Shown here piece after piece: positions 23,191-33,520 of a DNA stretch of 64,000 nt. This DNA comes from Harmothoe impar (Eukaryota > Annelida > Polychaeta > Phyllodocida > Polynoidae): positions 31,919,618 to 31,983,617 of the forward strand of contig OX381707.1 in the NCBI GenBank assembly GCA_947462335.1. Direction: 5' to 3'. The notes below the pieces were generated by a model. That model was not told the origin of the DNA. It did not search any database and saw only the letters and a program-made list of their open reading frames with translations. How positions within the stretch are numbered: position 1 is the first letter of the stretch; each line of letters opens with the position of its first letter. Made by a program: the position numbers and the translations under genes.

Positions 23191-25221
23191 ATGGATAGTG
23201 GCGAGAGGGGAGAGGCGTTGCGGACGGGAGATGAACATCCAGAGGGAAGATGCACGGTGGAGATGCGGGACCCGGGGATAGTAGCGGACCCAAGAGGGGC
23301 TGCGCTGGACGGGCGCTTGGGCGGCAACTTGGTTGAGTGCGCGGATGAGGATGTCTTCCTGCAGCGAAGCAGGGAGATGGAACGGACACCCGACATGTGG
23401 AGCTTCGGACGGCCGGACTCGGCGGGCGGGGCTAGGGGAACGGCGCACGGACGGTCGGGGGAGGACGGGACCTGGTTCGGCGGAGTCCGCGGGAGCTGGG
23501 GGCGAGTGGCCGGCACACGTGGCGGGCCACCCCGCGACAATCTTTGGGTGGAACTGTCCGCAGCTGGCCGCCGACGGCACGCCATGCCGTATCCAAAAGG
23601 AGAAAGATCGGAGGGCCGATCTGATCGTCCATATGAAGCAGCACCGGGAGGGGGGAGCCCGGAGCAACAAGAAACACCCCTGGGAGATGCCGGGGGGGAT
23701 GCCGGATGCAACCACCATCGCGAAGCGGCCCAAACCCGTCCCCAAAAGCACCGGCAAGGCAGCCAAGAAAAGAAGGGCGTCATCAGACTCGGTGGGCGGC
23801 AAGTCGAAGGCCTCCCGGGAGGAGGAGGAAGAGGAGACGGGGGAGGATAGTAAGAAGGAGACGAGAAGAAGCCGAAGAGGCCGCGAGAGGAGGGACTCGT
23901 CCTCCTCGCGCCGCACGACGTCCCCCTCGCCAAAAAAGAGGAGACACCGGCCCACAGCAGCCCCCGGCGGTCCCGGTTGCCTTCTCCGGCCAAAAATACG
24001 GCTACCCCGTCGCCCCACACAGCCGAGCGTAGCACCCCAAGCCAGACGAGCAGGAGTACCAGCGAAGGGACCCAGGAAGAGGAGAAGGAGAGAGAGGCCC
24101 GTATGGCGGCCATAGGAGGGAAGAAGGGGTTAATGCTTTTGTTGGGCGGACTATCGGAGGAGACCCTCCGGGAGGTTATGGCCGCGTCCGGAACGACCCA
24201 GACTACAACAGTGACGAAGACACCCGGAGGCAGCGTAACCCTCCTCCACGAGTCGGTAACAGAGATTGTGGAAACCCCGAAAAGGGGGGGCCTCCCCACC
24301 GACGACGACCCCGCGCTCCTCGCCCCGCCGGAGATTATATTCTGACGTCTCGCCGGCACAGCCCACGGTCCCGGACACCAGCACAAAGATGACGGTGGTC
24401 GCCAAGGTGCATAAGGACGGAGAAACGGCGGACGATGACGGGGAAGAGGTGAGGGCGGGCCCTCCGAGTGAAGGTATTCACGACGAGACTGAGGAAGTCT
24501 CGGACGAGATCGTGGAGGTCTCGGACGAGGTGGAGGGTACGGTAGCGGAACCGGACGGAGAGGGCGAGGGGGAAACACCTGATGGGAAGCCGCAGCCGGA
24601 CGAGGTGGCGCAGCAGCAGCCGGACGAGACGGCACAGCAGCGGCCGGATGAGGTCGTACGGCAACAACCGGACGAGGGGGTACAACAGCAGGGGAATGAG
24701 GCCGGGTGGCAACAGCCGGACGAGGCGGTGCCCGACGGCTCGGGAACGATGGCGACCTCTCCGAACAAGGGGATAGAGCAGCAGCGGAGTGAGGCCGGAC
24801 GACAACAGCCGGAGAGGCGGTGCCCGGCGGTCCGGGGGCGACGGCGACCTCTCGGTCAACTACACGACCAGAAGGGAGCCGGGGTGTGCCTTCCGCGGAG
24901 GCAGTACACTGTGGGGTACGGGTTGCGTTGCCGTGGACGGCGACCGTGCCCCTGGACCCCGAGCTGGAGTTAAGACGACACCTGTCAGCAAACGGACTAC
25001 ACTTGGATCAGCGCCCCCTCACCTTGGTCGGCGGCCGGAACTCCACATCGATCGAGGCACGCGGCCAAGGCGAATGGCTCGTGGAACAACGACGGGTCTA
25101 CATATTCACGGAAAATGATGTGGTAAGTGAATTGGTACTTCCGTACGAGAGGCCTGTACCGGCCGGAGGGGGAGGAAGCGGTACCCAGTCGCACAAAGCG
25201 AGCGAAAAGGAGCCTGTATAG
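23191..25221 (+). pseudogene. Frame-interrupted zinc-finger/polar protein gene of the LTR element, copy 1
   Basis: I read a single long coding region that switches frames. The frames are 23191 onward (ATG start), 23333-24115, 23977-24345, 24266-24973 and 24820-25221. The second frame holds a C2H2-like motif (Cys75-x9-Cys85-x14-His100-x3-His104; genomic about 23555-23644), then Lys/Arg/Ser-rich and Glu-rich disordered segments. The fourth contains acidic sequence and about five repeats of PDEVxQQQ. The last is a more globular-looking segment ending at TAG 25219. No protease, RT, RNase H or integrase motif appears. The switches could be indel damage, introns or recoding. The protein is unrecognised; nucleic-acid binding is inferred from the finger and basic tracts only. 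Confidence 0.5.
24590..24735 (+). repeat. Coding minisatellite PDEVxQQQ (copy 1)
   Basis: Units of 24-27 bases encode PDEVAQQQ, PDETAQQR, PDEVVRQQ, PDEGVQQQ and a degenerate GNEAGWQQ/PDEAV. The same array is at about 26244-26389 and 30000-30145 in the duplicated interiors. Silent and replacement changes are few between copies. Confidence 0.8.
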
Positions 25222-25917
25222 GCCAATGGGGGAATGATCGCGTATATGGGAGAGATGCAGTTCGGGCCCGTACCGGCCGAGTTAGGCACCGCACCTGTAC
25301 GGGTGGCAGGGAGTAATGAGATGGAGGCGGGGGCAGCGTGGACGACTCCAGTACAGGAGATGGGTCCTTATACAGACTTGCTGTCCGAGCTGGTGGCGGT
25401 GGTGGGCCTGTAGTGACCCGGCGGGAAAGGTATCCGGACGGGGTTTCTGCCGGGCGGGGGCGAGACGGCCGGGGGTAGTTTTTCACGAGGGCATCACTTC
25501 CTGTTTTGCAGCCGAGAACAGCACCGGAGCGGCCGTGAGCCGGGGACTGGCACCCGGGGGTCCGGACGCGGCGTGGGCCGCCGGGACGTCGCGGCGGGCG
25601 GAGGGCAGCGGAGCCCCCTCTGGGACGAGGGCGACTGAAACAGAACGGAGGGCAGCTGAGGCCCCCTCCACGGCTACAGCTTGTACATATAAGTTAGTTA
25701 GTAAGGCGCCAGATGGAGGACAGCGGAGCCCCCTCCACAACAATGCCGCGGTTGGCTAGTTAGAATTAAGCTTATACGTGGGGGAACTGTAAGGGAGGGA
25801 AAGTTACGTACGGGGATGGTGCTCTATGTAAGTTTATATGTAAGTTATTACGACTACGCTTGTATAATGTTAACTGTATGTATTAAGGGGAACATGTTGT
25901 AAATTAGGGTGGGGAGA
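25222..25917 (+). other. 3' interior of the LTR element
   Basis: Downstream of the ORF this carries a further open frame (25316-25759) that is GC-rich and not recognised. It then becomes AT-rich and ends in a polypurine tract (TTAGGGTGGGGAGAG) immediately before the next TGTAGCGGGCG. The final ~150 bases are conserved in all four interior copies. Confidence 0.6.
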
Positions 25918-26071
25918 GTGTAGCGGGCGGGAGAGGGGAGGACGGTCACGCGAGGCTTCCCCTGTCGTTACACTCTCGGGCGGGGCGGGTTCGTACGAAG
26001 ACAAGTTGTACGGAACCGCCCCGACCCTTTTCCGTACGAGCGCAGGGACGCTGGGGCGGGCGGATACTATA
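25918..26071 (+). repeat. Truncated LTR (U3 only) fused to interior sequence
   Basis: This matches the first ~155 bases of the LTR to the TATA box, then jumps at ACTATATAAGGA into interior sequence equivalent to about 24424 (AACGGCGGACGATGACGG). The R/U5 part, primer site and 5' half of the coding region are missing. ATAAGGA is shared by the LTR (22998-23004) and the interior (24411-24417), so a microhomology-guided template switch or recombination is a plausible origin. Confidence 0.85.
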
Positions 26072-27573
26072 TAAGGAAACGGCGGACGATGACGGGGAAG
26101 AGGTGAGGGCGGGCCCTCCGAGTGAAGGTATTCACGACGAGACTGAGGAAGTCTCGGACGAGATCGTGGAGGTCTCGGACGAGGTGGAGGGTACGGTGGC
26201 GGAACCGGACGGAGAGGGCGAGGGGGAAACACCTGATGGGAAGCCGCAGCCGGACGAGGTGGCGCAGCAGCAGCCGGACGAGACGGCACAGCAGCGGCCG
26301 GATGAGGTCGTACGGCAACAACCGGACGAGGGGGTACAACAGCAGGGGAATGAGGCCGGGTGGCAACAGCTGGACGAGGCGGTGCCCGACGGCTCGGGAA
26401 CGATGGCGACCTCTCCGAACAAGGGGATAGAGCAGCAGCGGAGTGAGGCCGGAGGACAACAGCCGGAGAGGCGGTGCCCGGCGGTCCGGGGGCGACGGCG
26501 ACCTCTCGGTCAACTACACGACCAGAAGGGAGCCGGGGTGTGCCTTCCGCGGAGGCAGTACACTGTGGGGTACGGGTTGCGTTGCCGTAGACGGCGACCG
26601 TGCCCCTGGACCCCGAGCTGGAGTTAAGACGACACCTGTCGGCAAACGGACTACACTTGGATCAGTGCCCCCTCACCTTGGTCGGCGGCCGGAACTCCAC
26701 ATCGATCGAGGCACGCGGCCAAGGCGAATGGCTCGTGGAACAACGACGGGTCTACATATTAACGGAAAATGATGTGGTAAGTGAATTGGTACTTCCGTAC
26801 GAGAGGCCTGTACCGGCCGGAGGGGGAGGAAGCGGTACCCAGTCGCACAAAGCGAGCGAAAAGGAGCCTGTATAGGCCAATGGGGGAATGATCGCGTATA
26901 TGGGAGAGATGCAGTTCGGGCCCGTACCGGCCGAGTTAGGCACCGCACCTGTACGGGTGGCGGGGAGTAATGAGATGGAGGCGGGGGCAGCGTGGACGAC
27001 TCCAGTACAGGAGATGGGTCCTTATACAGACTTGCTGTCCGAGCTGGTGGCGGTGGTGGGCCTGTAGTGACCCGGCGGGAAAGGTATCCGGACGGGGTTT
27101 CTGCCGGGCGGGGGCGAGACGGCCGGGGGTAGTTTTTCACGAGGGCATCACTTCCTGTTTTGCAGCCGAGAACAGCACCGGAGCGGCCGTGAGCCGGGGA
27201 CTGGCACCCGGGGGTCCGGACGCGGCGTGGGCCGCCGGGACGTCGCGGCGGGCGGAGGGCAGCGGAGCCCCCTCCGGGACGAGGGCGACGGGAACAGAAC
27301 GGAGGGCAGCGGAGGCCCCCTCCACGGCTACAGCTTGTACATATAAGTTAGTTAGTAAGGCGCCAGACGGAGGACAGCGGAGCCCCCTCCACAACAATGC
27401 CGCGGTTGGCTAGTTAGAATTAAGCTTATACGCGGGGGAACTGTAAGGGAGGGAAAGTTACGTACGGGGATGGTGCTCTATGTAAGTTTATATGTAAGTT
27501 ATTACGACTACGCTTGTATAATGTTAACTGTATGTATTAAGGGGAACATGTTGTAAATTAGGGTGGGGGGAGT
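26072..27573 (+). pseudogene. Second copy of the 3' half of the LTR-element gene
   Basis: This repeats interior positions equivalent to 24424-25917 with few changes. The polar/PDEVxQQQ frame is open at 26103-26627, without an ATG near its start. The following frame is 26600-26875, ending at the same TAG as copy 1. The finger-coding 5' half is absent. It is positioned directly behind the truncated LTR promoter region. Confidence 0.6.
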
Positions 27574-27836
27574 GTAGCGGGCGGGAGAGGGGAGGACGGT
27601 CACGCGAGGCTTCCCCTGTCGTTACACTCTCGGGCGGGGCGGGTTCGTACAAAGACAAGTCGTACGGAAACGCCCCGACCCTTTTCCTTACGAGCGCAGG
27701 GACGCTGGGGCGGGCGGGTATACAGTATATATGTACAGTTGTTCAGTTTACGTTACACAGTATACAATAAAGGATCTCTTGGAATACCCTACTCGGTCAG
27801 CTGTCGTGTTCTCTATCCGATGCCCTTAATTTCCTT

Positions 27837-27839
<3 letters not shown>
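27574..27839 (+). repeat. 3' LTR, variant type
   Basis: It starts TGTAGCGGGCGG and ends TTCCTTACA. Between GGGCGGGCGGGTA and CAGTTGTTCAG it reads TACAGTATATATGTA instead of the CTATATAAGGAGCGGCGCCG of the 5' LTR. It has an intact AATAAA at 27766-27771. The two LTRs of one insertion should start identical, so this difference points to recombination between subfamilies. Confidence 0.8.

Positions 27840-27890
<51 letters not shown>
27840..27890. repeat. (AT)n tract right of the first LTR element
   Basis: This is a continuation of the AT microsatellite seen left of the element at 22825-22845, showing that the insertion split it. It is repeated with its flank at 31595-31660. Confidence 0.9.
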
Positions 27891-27891
<1 letters not shown>

Positions 27892-28995
27892 TTATAAAAT
27901 GGTTGGCCGTGTGTTATAGCCCCAGAGAAGTCAAGTGACTGTTTGTATGCATTCATGCATTATGGGACAACAGACAGCCTCGACGTGAACAGCGTCGTTA
28001 TATACCTATTATGCAAGGCAATGTGATACTAGTCGGAGGATCAGATGATGAAACAATAAGCGATTTCTATCAGGACTTTCCCCAATCACCAAATGACATC
28101 AACATGCCTTGGATATGACCAAATACAATACGGGTAGGAAATATAGCCCTGAAAAGTTACTGTGTCATAAAGACGCCAAGCAGTCCCAGACCTGCATCAT
28201 TTTGGTGAGACAGAGTCATTTGTAATGTAAAGTTATTGCTCCTTAATCCCGATAGCGATATATGAAGCTATCCATACAACAGAGTAATTCATATTACATT
28301 AAGTAATATGTGAAACATCAGTCATGCTTTTTATATCTCCTTATTACTTCGGACACAAGTAACTGCCTCACTGTTACAATACCTATATCATTACATAAGA
28401 CAGCATAAAGAAACTAGGTTGCCAATAGATGCATATCAGTTAATACATTATTGTATCTGAGAAATCATTAAGCTAGTATTCATCTTCCATTCCATGTCAA
28501 TTAAGTGCATTGTGGGGAATTTCTCGATTTATGTAATACTGATGAATCATGTGCCTTATAGCTATATAACCCAGTAATTGAAACTCTCCGTACATGTGAA
28601 GTATGACTTGTCAAACCTATCAAATTCTTCTAATAGTTCTCTTAAACTATGAAAACCAATATAGCAGAGGCTCAACACTTTATTTTCTCAGTTTACTGAT
28701 TAGCTGTTCAAGTTTCACCAAACCTATCAATTTCCTGAAATAGTTCCCTTAAACTGTGGGATTTAATATAGCTGAGGCTCAACACTTTCTTGTATCTGCT
28801 TACTGACCAGCTGTTGAAGTTTCATTGAAGCAAGTATATTGTGCATCAGATTTCGGATGCATGCGATGTCCACCTTTCCTGAAGCTATACATGTGGTAAA
28901 CTGCCGATCACAGAGGGTCAGTGTAAACTGTCACAAGAACCATTAACTCTATTAAAACCCTTAGGTGATGCTAGAAGATAGATGGAGCGCTGTTC
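27891..28995. other. Host flank between the duplicated element copies
   Basis: The outer parts, 27891-27951 and 28920-28995, are repeated at 31660-31790. The middle 968 bases (27952-28919) are absent from that second copy. This middle part is AT-rich and without a gene. It contains a ~110 bp tandem duplication (about 28612-28830; AAACCTATCAA, TTAAACT and GAGGCTCAACACTTT in both units). Confidence 0.75.
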
Positions 28996-29677
28996 GCGTA
29001 TATGGGAGAGATGCAGTTCGGGCCCGTACCGGCCGAGTTAGGCACCGCACCTGTACGGGTGGCGGGGAGTAATGAGATGGAGGCGGGGGCAGCGTGGACG
29101 ACTCCAGTACAGGAGATGGGTCCTTATACAGACTTTCTGTCCGAGCTGGTGGCGGTGGTGGGCCTGTAGTGGCACGGCCGGAAAGGTATCCGGACAGGGT
29201 TTCTGCCGGGCTGGGGCGAGACGGCCGGGTGTAGTTTTTCACGAGGGCATCACTTCCTGTTTTGCAGCCGAGAACAGCACCGGAGCGGCCGTGAGCCGGG
29301 GACCGGCACCCGGGGGTCCGGACGCGGCGTGGGCCGCCGGGACGTCGCGGCGGGCGGAGGGCAGCGGAGCCCCCTCCGGGACGAGGGCGACGGGAACAGA
29401 ACGGAGGGCAGCGGAGGCCCCCTCCACGGCTACAGCTTGTACATATAAGTTAGTTAGTAAGGCGCCAGACGGAGGACAGCGGAGCCCCCTCCACAACAAT
29501 GCCGCGGTTGGCTAGTTAGAATTAAGCTTATACGCGGGGGAACTGTAAGGGAGGGAAAGTTACGTACGGGGATGGTGCTCTATGTAAGTTTATATGTAAG
29601 TTATTACGACTACGCTTGTATAATGTTAACTGTATGTATTAAGGGGAACATGTTGTAAATTAGGGTGGGGAGAGTGT

Positions 29678-29831
29678 AGCGGGCGGGAGAGGGGAGGACG
29701 GTCACGCGAGGCTTCCCCTGTCGTTACACTCTCGGGCGGGGCGGGTTCGTACGAAGACAAGTTGTACGGAACCGCCCCGACCCTTTTCCGTACGAGCGCA
29801 GGGACGCTGGGGCGGGCGGGTACTATATAAG
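29678..29831 (+). repeat. Truncated LTR fused to interior, second copy
   Basis: The junction is the same (TACTATATAAGGAAACGGCGG region) as at 25918-26071, confirming that the fusion predates the tandem duplication. Confidence 0.85.
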
Positions 29832-31327
29832 GAAACGGCGGACGATGACGGGGAAGAGGTGAGGGCGGGCCCTCCGAGTGAAGGTATTCATGACGAGACT
29901 GAGGAAGTCTCGGACGAGATCATGGAGGTCTCGGACGAGGTGGAGGGTACGGTAGCGGAACCGGACGGAGAGGGCGAGGGGGAAACACCTGATGGGAAGC
30001 CGCAGCCAGACGAGGTGGCGCAGCAGCAGCCGGACGAGACGGCACAGCAGCGGCCGGATGAGGTCGTACGGCAACAACCGGACGAGGGGGTACAACAGCA
30101 GGGGAATGAGGCCGGGTGGCAACAGCCGGACGAGGCGGTGCCCGACGGCTCGGGAACGATGGCGACCTCTCCGAACAAGGGGATAGAGCAGCAGCGGAGT
30201 GAGGCCGGACGACAACAGCCGGAGAGGCGGTGCCCGGCGGTCCGGGGGCGACGGCGACCTCTCGGTCAACTACACGACCAGAAGGGAGCCGGGGCGTGCC
30301 TTCCGCGGAGGCAGTACACTGTGGGGTACGGGTTGCGTTGCCGTGGACGGCGACCGTGCCCCTGGACCCCGAGCTGGAGTTAAGACGACACCTGTCGGCA
30401 AACGGACTACACTTGGATCAGTGCCCCCTCACCTTGGTCGGCGGCCGGAACTCCACATCGATCGAGGCACGCGGCCAAGGCGAATGGCTCGTGGAACAAC
30501 GACGGGTCTACATATTCACGGAAAATGATGTGGTAAGTGAATTGGTACTTCCGTACGAGAGGCCTGTACCGGCCGGAGGGGGAGGAAGCGGTACCCAGTC
30601 GCACAAAGCGAGCGAAAAGGAGCCTGTATTGGCCGATGGGGGAATGATCGCGTATATGGGAGAGATGCAGTTCGGGCCCGTACCGGCCGAGTTAGGCACC
30701 GCACCTGTACGGGTGGCGGGGAGTAATGAGATGGAGGCGGGGGCAGCGTGGACGACTCCAGTACAGGAGATGGGTCCTTATACAGACTTGCTGTCCGAGC
30801 TGGTGGCGGTGGTGGGCCTGTAGTGACCCGGCGGGAAAGGTATCCGGACGGGGTTTCTGCCGGGCGGGGGCGAGACGGCCGGGTGTAGTTTTTCACGAGG
30901 GCATCACTTCCTGTTTTGCAGCCGAGAACAGCACCGGAGCGGCCGTGAGCCGGGGACTGGCACCCGGGGGTCCGGACGCGGCGTGGGCCGCCGGGACGTC
31001 GCGGCGGGCGGAGGGCAGCGGAGCCCCCTCCGGGACGAGGGCGACGGGAACAGAACGGAGGGCAGCGGAGGCCCCCTCCACGGCTACAGCTTGTACATAT
31101 AAGTTAGTTAGTAAGGCGCCAGACGGAGGACAGCGGAGCCCCCTCCACAACAATGCCGCGGTTGGCTAGTTAGAATAAAGCTTATACGCGGGGGAACTGT
31201 AAGGGAGGGAAAGTTACGTACGGGGATGGTGCTCTATGTAAGTTTATATGTAAGTTATTACGACTACGCTTGTATAATGTTAACTGTATGTATTAAGGGG
31301 AACATATTGTAAATTAGGGTGGGGAGA
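29832..31327 (+). pseudogene. Third copy of the 3' half of the LTR-element gene, with read-through
   Basis: The polar/PDEVxQQQ frame runs 29859-30383. The next frame starts at ATG 30230 and continues to 30823 (197 residues). The TAG that ends the other copies is TTG here (30628-30630), extending the protein by about 64 residues, ending ...LLSELVAVVGL. Either this is the older state or a secondary loss of the stop. The protein family is unrecognised. Confidence 0.55.
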
Positions 31328-31592
31328 GTGTAGCGGGCGGGAGAGGGGAGGACGGTCACGCGAGGCTTCCCCTGTCGTTACACTCTCGGGCGGGGCGGGT
31401 TCGTACGAAGACAAGTCGTACGGAAACGCCCCGACCCTTTTCCTTACGAGCGCAGGGACGCTGGGGCGGGCGGGTATACAGTATATATGTACAGTTGTTC
31501 AGTTTACGTTACACAGTATACAATAAAGGATCTCTTGGAATACCCTACTCGGTCAGCTGTCGTGTTCTCTATCCGATGCCCTTAATTTCCTT

Positions 31593-31594
<2 letters not shown>
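31328..31594 (+). repeat. 3' LTR of the duplicated copy, variant type
   Basis: Nearly identical to 27574-27839, including the TACAGTATATATGTA segment and AATAAA. It is followed directly by the duplicated (AT)n tract. Confidence 0.85.
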
Positions 31595-31655
<61 letters not shown>

Positions 31656-31790
31656 TTATAAAACGGTTGGCCGTGTGTTATAGCCCCAGAGAAGTCACGT
31701 GACTGTTTGTATGCAGTGTAAACTGTCACAAGAACCATTAACTCTATTAAAACCATTAGGTGATGCTAGAAGATAGATGGAGCGCTGTTC
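31595..31790. repeat. Duplicated host flank
   Basis: (AT)n (to about 31660), then TTGGCCGTGTGTTATAGCCC and GACTGTTTGTATGCA, joined directly to GTGTAAACTGTCACAAGAAC ... GGAGCGCTGTTC. The same parts are at 27840-27951 and 28920-28995 but there are separated by 968 bases. Confidence 0.85.
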
Positions 31791-31905
31791 CAACACTGCC
31801 CCTGCTTGCCCGAGGACAGTATGTGTTATCATCTGCCGTTCTGCTGCTGCCGTGCCGCTGCTCTATTGCCAGTGCCGCTGCCCTTTTGCTATGTACTACT
31901 CCTCT

Positions 31906-32056
31906 AGTGCTGCCCTGCTGCTGCCCTGCTCCTGCCCTGCTCCTGCCCTGCTCCTACCCTGCTTCTCCACTCCTGTCTGCCCAACTGCTGCCCAACCGCT
32001 GCCCAACCGCTGCCCAACCGCTGCCCAACTGCTGCCCAACCGCTGCCCAACCGCTG
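31906..32056. repeat. CTGCCCTGCTCCTG and CTGCCCAACCG minisatellites
   Basis: Two adjoining short tandem arrays: CCTGCTCCTG-type units (31906-31970) and about seven units of CTGCCCAAC(C/T)G (31980-32056). They give Leu/Pro/Cys-rich frames that I regard as artefacts. Confidence 0.85.
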
Positions 32057-32190
32057 CAATCCCCTTCTATCTGAACTGATATTTGCAAAAGATAGACCCA
32101 GTGATCAAACTACATATGGGGCAATAAACATTTAATGCATGTGATGCTTACCTAGTCCAATAGCTGCGTTATAAGAGACCAATGCCACTA

Positions 32191-32933
32191 CAGTGAAGTC
32201 TCGATATATCGACCACCTCCGTTTTGCATAAAAACGGCCGGTTTTCCAAAACGGCCGGTCCTCTGGATCATACCTGGGTATGGGGGTCAGGGTGGAATTT
32301 TTTTTTTTTGGGGTGGGGGGGGGGTAGGGGTGGATGGAGGTGCGTGTGTAACTTTAAATATCAAAGATAAGTGCCTAATACCTATCCTAGGAGATGCAAG
32401 CGGGGGTGATTGACTACATAAACTGTCACCACTGAGTAAATCACTAAAAAAAATTGTTAGAAGCCTACAGTACCCCCCTCCCAGACAAGCAGACACTATA
32501 TGGAGTAGTGTACATGTATCCTACATGTATATCAGATTATCCTTTCATCTTAAAGCACAACCCAAACTCCATTTATATAAAGCGTAACAAAAGTCTAACA
32601 ACTCGACCCCAGACAAGCACTGCAGACACTACTTAGTGTCCCCCTTAAAATACTAAAACAACACACTAAATGGCCTATGGGACGACTTTGGAGTTTGAGG
32701 GGGTGGGGGTTGGGGTACACCATAATTTCCCACCCATCTACCGGCCGATTTATCAAAGTAGATTATATTACAAAATAAGCACAGTGTACCCAAAACGGCC
32801 ACCGATACCGGAAGCATGAATAACCGACTTATCAAGGACAATTAGTATATGTAATTATAACCGTCCTAAATGATAAGGGGCCGATAAGTAAGACAACCGA
32901 CTTATCAAAGACCAATTTATCAAGGTCTCACTG
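32191..32933. mobile_element. Tc1/mariner-superfamily-like TIR element (743 bp)
   Basis: The left end CAGTGAAGTCTCGATA and the inverse of the right end CAGTGAGACCTTGATA form imperfect TIRs, each flanked by TA (32189-32190 and 32934-32935). CAGTG(A)...C(T)CGAT ends with TA duplications resemble pogo/Tigger-type elements. The right region repeats CGACTTATCAA and CAATTTATCAA words. There is no transposase, so it is a non-autonomous copy. Confidence 0.7.
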
Positions 32934-33514
32934 TATACACTGTAAAAAAAATGTCGTCAAAATGACGGTGAATCACCGGCAACTTTCGGGACATCGCTTT
33001 CAGCGTTTTTTTAACGGAGAACTGTCACCGTTAATTTGACGGAGATTCAGCGTTCTCAATTTACAGAGATTCTGTGTTTATTTAGCAGTGGTATTACAGT
33101 AACTCAATGTTTTAATATACGGTTATTCACTGTTTTATCGAACAACTACAATGAATCAGCGTTTTGTTTCCACAAGAAGTGACTAATATTTAACATGATT
33201 TTACGGTAAGCCCATGTTTGTTCAACATGGTCCCAGTTTTTACGCCACAGATTCACCGTTATTTGGACGACTTGGTGTTTTTTCCTTGTTGTTTACCAGA
33301 CAATTATCCACTTTCTTTGCTAGCCATATGTGGGATGTTATGTGAAAAGGGGCCTCATTGCAGGGTTTATTAAGGTTCCCTTTTCCTGGACCATGTCACA
33401 TATATTGCTGAATTATTTATATTCTGGCTGATGATTAATCACTATTCAAAGTATGAAAAGGCTTTAAAGAAAATAATACACCAAAAAGAATGAATTGTAT
33501 GATTCAAACAACAG

Positions 33515-33520
33515 TTTATT
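33515..33520 (-). promoter_or_regulatory. Candidate polyadenylation signal
   Basis: AATAAA on the minus strand, about 930 bases downstream of the stop codon of the candidate terminal exon at 34451-34614. Confidence 0.25.

Larger units (their letters stand above)
22846..27839 (+). mobile_element. Non-autonomous LTR retroelement, first (composite) copy
   Basis: The element runs from a 5' LTR (22846-23120) through 2.8 kb of interior, a truncated internal LTR (25918-26071), a second copy of the interior's 3' half, and a 3' LTR (27574-27839). It is inserted in an (AT)n tract; ATAT flanks both sides, consistent with a short target duplication. A sequence starting TGGTGAC follows the 5' LTR directly (primer-binding-site-like). 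A purine tract (AGGGTGGGGGGAG) precedes the 3' LTR. There is no reverse transcriptase or integrase, so it must be mobilised in trans. Confidence 0.85.
28996..31594 (+). mobile_element. Duplicated part of the LTR element (second copy)
   Basis: It starts abruptly inside the interior at a point equivalent to 25240. It continues through the interior end (to 29677), a truncated LTR with the same internal fusion (29678-29831), the 3'-half interior (29832-31327) and a variant-type LTR (31328-31594). The order and the fusion point are identical to 25240-27839, so this arose by tandem duplication of DNA, not by a new insertion. Confidence 0.85.

Noticed and set aside
23172..24635. Minus-strand 487-residue Pro/Ser/Arg-rich open frame and its overlapping 300-residue neighbour
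   Set aside because: They lie antisense to the LTR-element gene in very GC-rich DNA, where stop codons are rare on both strands. Their composition is low-complexity and no motif is present.
31906..32056. CRISPR-like or satellite array
   Set aside because: The units are short, adjacent and without unique spacers. It is a minisatellite.
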